DNA of 11,834 nucleotides from an uncultured Eubacteriales bacterium (GTDB lineage Bacteria; Bacillota; Clostridia; Oscillospirales; Acutalibacteraceae): NCBI GenBank assembly GCA_900320415.1, contig ONSE01000210.1, positions 1 through 11,834 on the forward strand, given 5' to 3'. Positions 5,811 through 11,834 of this stretch are shown one piece after another. Under the pieces are notes generated by a model. It ran no database searches and was not told the origin of the DNA. It saw nothing but the letters and a program-made list of their open reading frames with translations. The position numbers and the translations under genes were made by a program. Every line of letters begins with the position of its first letter. Position 1 is the stretch's first letter.

Positions 5811-6389
5811 TTATTTTTTCTTCTCTTTGATAAGCTGAAAAAAGATGATGGCGTATTTTATTAAAGCAAAAACCATCACTACCGCTGTCAGCACAAACAG
5901 AGTGATTATCAACACAGGGCTTTCATAGTTGAATACCGCCTTCAAGAATATAATGGTAACAACGGAAAAATAGAAAACTACCGTCGCGAATTTTCCGTAC
6001 CATTTCGCGGGAGGCGGTGTTATCTTTTTTATCAGAAGAATCATTCCGCAAAATAACATGGTTACTTCCTTGAACATCAGAATCGCCAGCAGCGGAAGCA
6101 GCGACGGAATATAAATCAGCATACAGAGAGCCACGGTAAACAGTGTTACCTTATCGGCGATCGGATCAAGTATCTTCCCCAAAGAGGTTACCTGATTGAG
6201 CTTCCTTGCCAACAGTCCGTCAAAGCAGTCGCTGAGACCGGAAAAGCCGATGCAGAGCGCTGCCGCGATATAATTCTGTTGCAGAAAGAAATACATAAAA
6301 GGAGCTACGAGAATAAACCGCAGATATGTAAGCAGGTTGGGTATGGTATAGAGATCTGACGGCTTAAAGCTCCAGTTGTTGTTTTCCAT
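5811..6389 (-). CDS. pgsA: CDP-alcohol phosphatidyltransferase, probably PgsA
   Basis: A 192-residue membrane enzyme, likely phosphatidylglycerophosphate synthase, which transfers phosphatidyl from CDP-diacylglycerol to glycerol 3-phosphate. The complete family signature D-x2-D-G-x2-A-R-x8-G-x3-D-x3-D is present: Asp54, Asp57, Gly58, Ala61, Arg62, Gly71, Asp75, Asp79. Several hydrophobic helices surround it (about 20-50, 85-120, 128-185), and the tail is Lys-rich. The length fits PgsA (about 190). I chose the ATG at 6389 because AGGGG (6398-6402) sits 8 bases upstream. The ATG at 6395 is only 2 bases from it, and the longer reading from 6419 lacks a site and would overlap cvpA. It is the last gene of the operon. 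A CDP-alcohol-type cardiolipin synthase is the main alternative. Confidence 0.88.
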   Translation of the reverse strand: MENNNWSFKPSDLYTIPNLLTYLRFILVAPFMYFFLQQNYIAAALCIGFSGLSDCFDGLLARKLNQVTSLGKILDPIADKVTLFTVALCMLIYIPSLLPLLAILMFKEVTMLFCGMILLIKKITPPPAKWYGKFATVVFYFSVVTIIFLKAVFNYESPVLIITLFVLTAVVMVFALIKYAIIFFQLIKEKKK

Positions 6390-6397
6390 TTCCATTT

Positions 6398-6402
6398 CCC
6401 CT
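6398..6402 (-). promoter_or_regulatory. Ribosome binding site deciding the pgsA start
   Basis: Minus-strand AGGGG lies 8 bases from the ATG at 6389 and overlaps the last bases of the cvpA stop region (stop at 6401-6403). This suggests coupled translation and argues against the 202-residue reading that starts at 6419. Confidence 0.55.
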
Positions 6403-7078
6403 ATCTTCTGAATATGCATAGAGCGTTGAATATTGAGCCGAAGTACGTGGGATTATCCTGTATCGCAGGGTTGGCAATCGACGTAATGGCAGATACAACC
6501 TGAATTGCTACAATAACAAACACAAACCCTTCTGCCAAGCCGAACAAGCCGCCGAAGAAACGGTTCACACATCCGACTCCCGAGCCTTGGAACAGGTTGA
6601 GAAGGGCTCTGATCAGCAGCTTGGCAATCAGCATAATGATAAAAAACAGAATGATCGACACGATGATCCCAAGTACACCGGAGATGATCTCACCCAGCGG
6701 TTTCTCGATAGTTTCCGCAATGGACTGTGCCTGGGAATCGTTGATCAATACACCTTTTTGTAAGTCGTCAACGCTGACACCCCACGGTTTGAAGACGGTA
6801 ATCAGCATATTCCTCACCCAGTCGGGAACCGATTGGAGTGAATTTGCCATCGCGCTTGAAAAACCTCTCTTTGTGATTTCCTGTTCGATGTTGTTGAGTA
6901 CATTTTGACGGATAAAGGCTGAGTAAACCCAGTTGCCGACGGGAGCGGAAAGCTGATTGGCTATGAATGAGCTGAGCGCTACGGCAGCCAGGTTGAATAT
7001 CGTTTTCAAGAAACCTCGTATCGCGCCGAAAACCGTAAACAGTATTATCAGCACAATGATAATGATATCAGAAATCAT
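6401..7078 (-). CDS. cvpA: CvpA-family integral membrane protein
   Basis: A 225-residue protein with hydrophobic helices at about 3-20, 25-42, 131-158 and 175-200, and a soluble loop of about 88 residues between helices 2 and 3. The N-terminal pattern, a hydrophobic helix ending GAIRGFLK (18-25), is typical of the CvpA/colicin V production family, and the second half carries the family's glycine-rich GGLFGLAEG (176-184). CvpA proteins are linked to envelope integrity and, in enteric bacteria, colicin V export. Their biochemical activity is unclear. AGGAG (7086-7090) lies 7 bases before the ATG. The upstream DUF5711-like gene stops 13 bases earlier, and pgsA starts 11 bases after this stop, so all three are probably co-transcribed. 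No colicin gene is near, so an envelope role is more likely. Confidence 0.85.
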   Translation of the reverse strand: MISDIIIIVLIILFTVFGAIRGFLKTIFNLAAVALSSFIANQLSAPVGNWVYSAFIRQNVLNNIEQEITKRGFSSAMANSLQSVPDWVRNMLITVFKPWGVSVDDLQKGVLINDSQAQSIAETIEKPLGEIISGVLGIIVSIILFFIIMLIAKLLIRALLNLFQGSGVGCVNRFFGGLFGLAEGFVFVIVAIQVVSAITSIANPAIQDNPTYFGSIFNALCIFRR

Positions 7079-7091
7079 AAGTTAGCTCCTG

Positions 7092-8381
7092 TCAGTCGCC
7101 GATTTTTGATGGCGAAGAGTTGGCAAGATCAAAAAAACGAACCTGATTGATGCTGAGTACATAGGCATGAGAATCAGAGGTCAGTATCATCGCTTTCGCA
7201 CCCGTTCCGGCGTCACAGGTATTAGTGATGTTTCCCTCGCCGTTAAAGGTATAAATGGTATTGCCGTCGAGTACAGCCATGGTTCCTTTGTGGATGGAAA
7301 AGGATTCGGCTCCGTATTCCGTAGCGATGGAAGCTGTTTCTTCGCCGTTGTCGTTATATCTTATGAGCGTACAGCTTCTTCCGTCACCGCTTTTTGACAA
7401 AGCAATCGCAAAGGTCTTGGTAGAAGGACTGAAGCAGTAGTTGGTAATCGGCTTGTCTCCGTAGCTGAGAGTCGTATAGTCTTCCTCACCGACCTTGATG
7501 ACATAGGAAGCGTAATCGCCGATCAGAGCGATCCTGCGGTTGCTGATGAAGGAGCTGTCGATAATGGCGTCGTCATCAATGACATACTTCCCGACGGGTT
7601 CCTCTTTACCGAAATCCAGCACATAGACGCCTGTGCGCATTCCGCCGTTATCGCTGGTAATGCCGCAGGCGACACATCCGCTGCCGTCACTGTTAATCGC
7701 AACGGAATTGATGTAATATTCTGAAAAAGAATATTTATATATTCTGTTATTGTCTTTGTTATAAGCACACAGCTCACTGAGAAAACCGTTGCCCTCTGTC
7801 ACAAGAATGTAATGACCGTTGGAGGCGATATCTCCCGTGTAGATGGCGCTGTTCGCGGTGCCCGAGTAGAGCTGCTTCTCGTAATCGAGGATCTGGTATC
7901 CCGTGTCGCCCAGGCCGTAAGTCAGAAAGCGGTTTTCGGTCGCCTTCATCACCGGCTTTGAGTAACGCAGCTGAACATTCGAGATCTCCTTGCCCGATGA
8001 ATTGAGAGAGATAAAGGAGGTATCGGAGGCGTATGCCACACGGCCCTGATTGACGGCAAAGTTGCCGGGCTTCACCTCGGAGCCGATAATCTCCACAGGA
8101 TATCCCTGTCCGCCCGTGCCGAGCATTTCGTAGCTCCACCACAGACCGATGTTTTCGGGAGTGAGCTTGTCGCGGTTGACAAACGCGAGGACAGCCAGCC
8201 CCGCCGCTACCAGTATCGCGACGGCGATCACGATCTTTTTCACCGTTTTTGGCGAAATATCCGTCCGTTCCTGTTCATAATCATCGAGCGGAACGTCCTC
8301 ATAGCTGATGACCTTGCGCTCTTTATTGGGTTTTGTTTCTGTATATCTTCCCTTTTTTCTGTTAAACATACCGAACCCCAT
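7092..8381 (-). CDS. Single-pass membrane protein, DUF5711-like, predicted outside beta-propeller
   Basis: A 429-residue protein with a charged cytoplasmic N-terminus (1-47), one membrane helix at about 48-68, and a large remainder that should lie outside the membrane. That part is rich in short beta-strand repeats separated by Gly, Asn and Asp turns (for example SGKEISNV, SDGSGCVACG, NGEGNITN), suggesting a beta-propeller. I assign it to the DUF5711 type common in Ruminococcus relatives from its layout and context, not from a search. The ATG follows the truA TAA directly with no gap. The only AAGG (8393-8396) is 11 bases away, so translation is probably coupled to truA. A second ATG at 8369 is possible, with GGGG six bases upstream. 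Function is unknown; between truA and cvpA-pgsA, an envelope role is plausible. Confidence 0.75.
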   Translation of the reverse strand: MGFGMFNRKKGRYTETKPNKERKVISYEDVPLDDYEQERTDISPKTVKKIVIAVAILVAAGLAVLAFVNRDKLTPENIGLWWSYEMLGTGGQGYPVEIIGSEVKPGNFAVNQGRVAYASDTSFISLNSSGKEISNVQLRYSKPVMKATENRFLTYGLGDTGYQILDYEKQLYSGTANSAIYTGDIASNGHYILVTEGNGFLSELCAYNKDNNRIYKYSFSEYYINSVAINSDGSGCVACGITSDNGGMRTGVYVLDFGKEEPVGKYVIDDDAIIDSSFISNRRIALIGDYASYVIKVGEEDYTTLSYGDKPITNYCFSPSTKTFAIALSKSGDGRSCTLIRYNDNGEETASIATEYGAESFSIHKGTMAVLDGNTIYTFNGEGNITNTCDAGTGAKAMILTSDSHAYVLSINQVRFFDLANSSPSKIGD

Positions 8382-9146
8382 TTAGTAATTAACCTTATTT
8401 AAGTATAAGCCGCACGCCTGCGCGGTCGGCCCCGCAAAACGTCTGTCACGTTTTGCGATGATTGAGGAAATCTCCTCGGGCTTTATTTTTCCCTGGGCAA
8501 CACGGAGAAGCGTACCAACCATAATACGCACCATGTTGTATAAGAACCCGTCCGCTTCAACCCTCATGGTAACCATGCAGCCGTCTCTCGTAACGGAAAA
8601 CGCTTTTACATCGCGCGTCAGATCGCCCGCGTCACGGTTATCCTGTGTACAGAACGAGGTGAAGTCGTGCTTTCCGACATAAGCCTGCGCCGCTTTGTTG
8701 AGCAGCTTTTCATCAAGTTGATAGCGGTAGTGAAGCGCGTATCCTTCCAGAAAAGGATTGCGCACCTCGCTGTTCCAGATTTTGTAGATGTATTCCTTGC
8801 TTTTGCAGCTGTACCGCGCGTGAAATTCAGGATCGACCTCCCTGCAATCACTGACCGCAACGGAAAGCGGGAGCCAGCGGTTGAGTGCTGCCTTAAGCCT
8901 CTCGGGAGGAATCGGATGAGCCGTTTTCAGACTGACACAATACATATTGGCGTGTACGCCGCTGTCTGTACGGCTGCATCCTTTGATGTCAAACCCGTCC
9001 CCTATTACTTTTGAGAGAGCGGTCTGGAACGCTTCCTGCACGGTGAAGGCGTTTTGCTGAATCTGCCAGCCGTGGAACTGCCTTCCGTCATATGAAATTG
9101 TCAGGAGCAGATTTCTTAAATCACGCTCGTCAGCAGGATATTGCAT
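8382..9146 (-). CDS. truA: tRNA pseudouridine(38-40) synthase TruA
   Basis: A 254-residue enzyme that isomerises uridines 38-40 of the tRNA anticodon arm. The N-terminal LLLTISYDGRQFHGWQ (13-28) is typical of TruA, and the catalytic motif GCSRTDSGVHA (56-66) contains nucleophile Asp61. FLYNMVRIMVGTLLRVAQG in the C-terminal third is the conserved second-domain segment. The length matches the family (about 245-260). I start it at MQYPADERDL because GGAG lies 7 bases upstream; the 292-residue reading adds 38 residues translated from inside ecfT in another frame. It overlaps ecfT by 31 bases. Its place directly after ecfT is the conserved Firmicutes order. Confidence 0.95.
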   Translation of the reverse strand: MQYPADERDLRNLLLTISYDGRQFHGWQIQQNAFTVQEAFQTALSKVIGDGFDIKGCSRTDSGVHANMYCVSLKTAHPIPPERLKAALNRWLPLSVAVSDCREVDPEFHARYSCKSKEYIYKIWNSEVRNPFLEGYALHYRYQLDEKLLNKAAQAYVGKHDFTSFCTQDNRDAGDLTRDVKAFSVTRDGCMVTMRVEADGFLYNMVRIMVGTLLRVAQGKIKPEEISSIIAKRDRRFAGPTAQACGLYLNKVNY

Positions 9147-9928
9147 ACGACCACTCCACCGATCATCAATGCTGTTGTTACAAACGAAAAATAGTCTCTT
9201 GTCTGCATACGCAGAATTTTCATGCGGGTGCGTCCCGCGCCGCCGCGGTAACAGCGGCATTCCATCGCGGTTGCGATATCATAGGCACGGCGGAATGCCG
9301 AGACAAAGAGCGGAATCAAAATCGGAATCAGGGATTTGACCCGCTTGAGCAGGTTGCCCGAATCCATATCCGCGCCTCTTGCCCGCTGCGCCTGCATAAT
9401 CTTATCGGTCTCCTCCAGAAGCGTCGGGACGAACCGCAGCGCGAGCGACATCATCATCGCAATTTCGTGAACGGGAAAATGAATCGCGCTCAACGGCTTG
9501 AGCAAACGCTCGATCGCGTCTGTCAGCTCCGTGGGAGAGGTAGTAAAGGTCAGTGCGGAGCTTGCGAGTATCAGGCAGATAATGCGCACCGTCACGAATG
9601 CCGCGCGGTGAATTCCCGCCCAAGTCAGCTTAATGATCCACCACTGCCAGATCGGTTCTCCCGAACCGTAAAACAGGTTCAGCAACGAAGTGATCAACAC
9701 GACAAAAAGAATCATTTTCAGACTCTTAAAATAGAATTTGAACGAAATACCTCCGGCGATGATGATAAATGCCGTGAAGGCAGCGACAATTCCGAGCGAA
9801 GCATAGTTAAAGGTAAAAAAGATCAGGATAATAAACGCGATAAAGCACACCATCTTCGCGCGCGGATCAAGCTTGTGAATCAGGCTTTTCCCGGGAAAGT
9901 ATTGTCCGAAGGCAACATCTCTTACCAT
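9116..9928 (-). CDS. ecfT: ECF transporter transmembrane coupling protein EcfT
   Basis: A 270-residue integral membrane subunit that links the two ATPases to interchangeable substrate-binding EcfS proteins. Hydrophobic helices lie at about 26-58, 70-87, 108-128, 198-215 and 248-268. The two arginine coupling motifs in the cytoplasmic helices are visible: RARGAD (182-187) and ECRCYRGG (223-230), the second with Cys on both sides of Arg225 where small residues are more usual. AAGGAGGG (9935-9942) lies 6 bases before the ATG. The start overlaps the end of ecfA2 by 7 bases, and the end overlaps truA. The order ecfA1-ecfA2-ecfT-truA is the standard group II arrangement in Firmicutes. No EcfS gene is in the window, so the vitamins carried cannot be told. 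Confidence 0.95.
   Translation of the reverse strand: MVRDVAFGQYFPGKSLIHKLDPRAKMVCFIAFIILIFFTFNYASLGIVAAFTAFIIIAGGISFKFYFKSLKMILFVVLITSLLNLFYGSGEPIWQWWIIKLTWAGIHRAAFVTVRIICLILASSALTFTTSPTELTDAIERLLKPLSAIHFPVHEIAMMMSLALRFVPTLLEETDKIMQAQRARGADMDSGNLLKRVKSLIPILIPLFVSAFRRAYDIATAMECRCYRGGAGRTRMKILRMQTRDYFSFVTTALMIGGVVVCNILLTSVI
9154..9157 (-). promoter_or_regulatory. Ribosome binding site deciding the truA start
   Basis: Minus-strand GGAG within GGTGGAG lies 7 bases before the ATG at 9146, inside the last codons of ecfT. It supports the short TruA start and translational coupling to ecfT. Confidence 0.6.
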
Positions 9929-10791
9929 AGCTTTCCCTCCTTCTTTAACAACGAGGAAAGCACCTCGAGCGCCTCGTCAACGGTGAGAATGTCATCGGGA
10001 ACCTCGATGCCCTTTGCCTTAAGCGCCTGCATGATCTTTGTGATCTGCGGCACCTTCAGGCCAATTTGTTCCAAATCAGAGCCGTGCGAGAAAACCGCTT
10101 TGGTTTCATCAAACATCTCCAGACGTCCCTGATTCATCACGATGATTCGGTCGGCAACTCGGGCGATATCCTCCATGCTGTGCGAAACCAGCAGAACAGT
10201 GGTACCCTTCTCCTGATGGTAATTCATTATCTGACTGAGAAGTATTTCTCTGCCCATCGGGTCCAGTCCCGCGGTGGGCTCATCCAGAATCAATACCTCG
10301 GGATTCATCGCGATGACACCCGCGATGGCAGCGCGCCGTTTCTCGCCTCCCGAAAGGTCAAACGGAGATTTATCAAGCAGCTCGGGACGCAGTCCCGTGA
10401 ATTCGGCAGCCTTGCGGATAGCTGTGTCCAGCTCTTCTCCCGTGTAACCGCGGTTCTGCGCGCCGAAAGAGATGTCCTTGTACACGGTTTCCTCAAATAG
10501 CTGGTATTCGGGATACTGGAACACCATTCCCACGCGGAAACGAATCTGACGAATCTGCTTCGGGTCGCTCCAGATATCTCTGCCGTCGAGAATGACTTGT
10601 CCCTCCGAGGGAGTGATCAATCCGTTGAGCATCTGCACCAAAGTTGATTTGCCGGAGCCTGTGTGCCCGATGATTCCGACAAACTCCCCTTTATTGATGG
10701 AAAGGCTTACATTGTTGACCGCCTTTTTTTCAAACGGCGTCCCCTTGCCGTAAACAAAGCTAAGGTTTTTCAGTTCGAGAACAGCGCTCAT
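9922..10791 (-). CDS. ecfA2: ECF transporter ATP-binding subunit EcfA2
   Basis: A 289-residue ABC ATPase, one of the pair powering the ECF module. Visible motifs: Walker A GHTGSGKST (42-50), Q-loop Gln92 in FQYPEYQLF, signature LSGGEKR (146-152), Walker B LILDEP (167-172) with Glu171, and switch His204. FQYPEYQLF with LSGGEKRR is typical of EcfA2, while EcfA1 has QNPDNQ and LSGGQKQR. The start at MSAVLELK is chosen because its ATG overlaps the ecfA1 TGA (ATGA) and GGAGG (10799-10803) lies 7 bases upstream; ten in-frame codons upstream are excluded. It should pair with EcfA1 and contact EcfT. Confidence 0.95.
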   Translation of the reverse strand: MSAVLELKNLSFVYGKGTPFEKKAVNNVSLSINKGEFVGIIGHTGSGKSTLVQMLNGLITPSEGQVILDGRDIWSDPKQIRQIRFRVGMVFQYPEYQLFEETVYKDISFGAQNRGYTGEELDTAIRKAAEFTGLRPELLDKSPFDLSGGEKRRAAIAGVIAMNPEVLILDEPTAGLDPMGREILLSQIMNYHQEKGTTVLLVSHSMEDIARVADRIIVMNQGRLEMFDETKAVFSHGSDLEQIGLKVPQITKIMQALKAKGIEVPDDILTVDEALEVLSSLLKKEGKLW

Positions 10792-11633
10792 TGCAGCACC
10801 TCCCCGAGCATATTGACGCAATCCCCTTCACTGAGAGGGATATGATCAACGTGCAGCCCACGGCCGATGAGCCGAAATACCAGCTCAGCTGCCTGAGGCA
10901 CGTCCAGTCTGTGTTTTTTGAGAAGCTCAACCTGTGAAAACACCTCCTCGGGCGTTCCCTGTGTGAGAACCCTGCCGCTGTCCATCACGACTACCCTGTC
11001 GGCAGATACCGCTTCGTCCATGTAGTGAGTGATCAGAACGACAGTCATTCCCATTTCACGGTTGAGCCTGTGCAGGGTAGTCATAACTTCCTCCCTGCCG
11101 TTGGGATCCAGCATGGCGGTCGGCTCGTCGAGCACGATGCATTGCGGCTGAATTGCCAGAATGCCCGCGATGGCAACGCGCTGCTTTTGTCCGCCCGAGA
11201 GCTTATGGGGCGCGTGGTGACGGTAATGGTACATATCCACCGCCTTGAGCGCCTCGTCCACACGCCGGCGTATCTCCGATGGCTCTACCCCCAGATTTTC
11301 GGGTCCGAACGCGACGTCCTCTTCCACGATGCTCGCGACGAGCTGGTTGTCGGGGTTTTGCAGTACCAGCCCGACCTTTTCCCGAATATCCCACGTTTTA
11401 TTCTCGTCAGAGGTGTCATCTCCGTCCACGATCACCTTGCCGCTGTCAGGCAGCAGCATCGCATTGAGGTGCTTGGCAAGTGTGGATTTTCCGCAGCCGT
11501 TGTGTCCGATGACAGCCACAAACTCTCCCTTTTCAACAGAGAGCGTAACGCCGTCCACGGCATTTTTGACAGGCTGTCCCCCGTCCGTGCTGTCGTAAGA
11601 GAAAAAAACGTTTTCAATCGCAATAAATGACAT
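10788..11633 (-). CDS. ecfA1: ECF transporter ATP-binding subunit EcfA1
   Basis: A 281-residue ABC ATPase with Walker A GHNGCGKST (43-51), Q-loop Gln92 in LQNPDNQLV, signature LSGGQKQR (145-152), Walker B IVLDEP (166-171) with Glu170, and switch His203. The LQNPDNQ segment is diagnostic for EcfA1-type subunits. Walker A has Cys where Ser is more common, a mild variant. The start at MSFIAIENV is supported by GGGAG (11642-11646) 8 bases upstream. The frame stays open for 33 more codons after an upstream ATG, but that part is Arg-rich and overlaps another gene in a better frame. It overlaps ecfA2 by four bases. Confidence 0.95.
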   Translation of the reverse strand: MSFIAIENVFFSYDSTDGGQPVKNAVDGVTLSVEKGEFVAVIGHNGCGKSTLAKHLNAMLLPDSGKVIVDGDDTSDENKTWDIREKVGLVLQNPDNQLVASIVEEDVAFGPENLGVEPSEIRRRVDEALKAVDMYHYRHHAPHKLSGGQKQRVAIAGILAIQPQCIVLDEPTAMLDPNGREEVMTTLHRLNREMGMTVVLITHYMDEAVSADRVVVMDSGRVLTQGTPEEVFSQVELLKKHRLDVPQAAELVFRLIGRGLHVDHIPLSEGDCVNMLGEVLQ

Positions 11634-11635
11634 AT

Positions 11636-11834
11636 TTATTTCTCCCAGATCGCGGTTGAACCGCACGGGAGAACCAGTCCCGTGTCGGTAACCCTGAGTC
11701 CGATTTCGTCGCTCGACACACTGCCGCCACATGTCTTTTGCAGCATGACGCCGAGCAGATATTCCATCACCGCAGGCGACAAGCCCGTCGTGTAGGAGTT
11801 CAGAATAAAGAACAGCGGTGAATCGCTGAGAACC
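11636..11834 (-). CDS. 3' end of an unrecognised gene upstream of ecfA1
   Basis: The last 65 residues of a protein whose start lies beyond the window. It reads from the edge to a TAA at 11636-11638 that precedes the ecfA1 ATG by two bases. The segment has a hydrophobic patch (SPLFFILNSY, then AVMEYLLGVM), CGGSVSSDEIGLRV, and ends VLPCGSTAIWEK. I prefer this frame to the frame shared with ecfA1 because its composition is protein-like and its stop abuts the ecfA1 start. I do not recognise the family. It is not ribosomal protein L17, which often precedes ecfA1. Its position suggests it is in the same operon. Confidence 0.6.
   Translation of the reverse strand, partial: VLSDSPLFFILNSYTTGLSPAVMEYLLGVMLQKTCGGSVSSDEIGLRVTDTGLVLPCGSTAIWEK

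Noticed and set aside
9092..10132. 346-codon plus-strand open frame opposite ecfT and ecfA2
   Set aside because: It is rich in Arg, His, Gln and Cys, lacks a convincing ribosome binding site, and lies wholly antisense to genes with complete family motifs.
10788..11633. Vitamin riboswitch or EcfS gene associated with the ECF module
   Set aside because: No leader region is available, since the upstream gene abuts ecfA1, and none of the genes here has EcfS features. A shared group II module does not need one.
11634..11732. 33-residue N-terminal extension of EcfA1
   Set aside because: Arg-rich and unlike EcfA1; it overlaps a better reading frame that ends next to the ATG at 11633, which has a ribosome binding site.

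Overview
The window reads as a chromosomal housekeeping segment of a Gram-positive anaerobe of the class Clostridia, most likely in the Ruminococcus/Oscillospiraceae area. This is inferred from the ecfA1-ecfA2-ecfT-truA gene order, a ClpE-type unfoldase with a zinc finger, a 446-residue glutamate dehydrogenase closely resembling the Clostridium symbiosum enzyme, a DUF5711-type membrane protein, and strong GGAGG ribosome binding sites. Coding density is high and almost everything lies on the minus strand. I see no mobile element, CRISPR array, tRNA or rRNA.

Right-hand part (11834 down to 5811, minus strand): one tightly packed operon. It begins with the end of an unrecognised gene cut by the window edge. 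Then come ecfA1, ecfA2 and ecfT, the shared energising module of group II ECF vitamin transporters, followed by truA (tRNA pseudouridine synthase), a single-pass DUF5711-like protein, a CvpA-family membrane protein and pgsA (phospholipid head-group synthesis). Neighbouring genes overlap by 4 to 31 bases or are separated by 0 to 13, so translation is probably coupled. No internal promoter is evident. No substrate-binding EcfS gene is present here, as expected for a shared module.

Middle (5810 down to 3375): clpE with its own promoter. Its predicted transcript starts on a 7-bp hairpin. A weak hairpin between pgsA and clpE may end the upstream operon. A strong bidirectional terminator (3316-3352) separates clpE from a small plus-strand XRE-type regulator gene (3074-3283), the only plus-strand gene.

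Left part (3073 down to 1): an AT-rich 408-bp intergenic region carries a promoter for the XRE gene and a divergent promoter for gdhA. The predicted gdhA leader can fold, and a 10-base direct repeat overlaps both its -35 region and its leader. gdhA ends at a good terminator, and a DltD-like SGNH-fold membrane-anchored protein gene follows. Its best promoter sits so close to the ATG that the mRNA would be nearly leaderless.

Nothing here clearly forms a new multi-gene system. The points most worth checking are the regulatory architectures (leaderless SGNH gene, folded 5' ends of gdhA and clpE, gdhA repeat), the likely NAD rather than NADP preference of the glutamate dehydrogenase, and the extension of the ECF-truA operon into DUF5711, cvpA and pgsA. 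All promoter, terminator and folding calls were made by eye.
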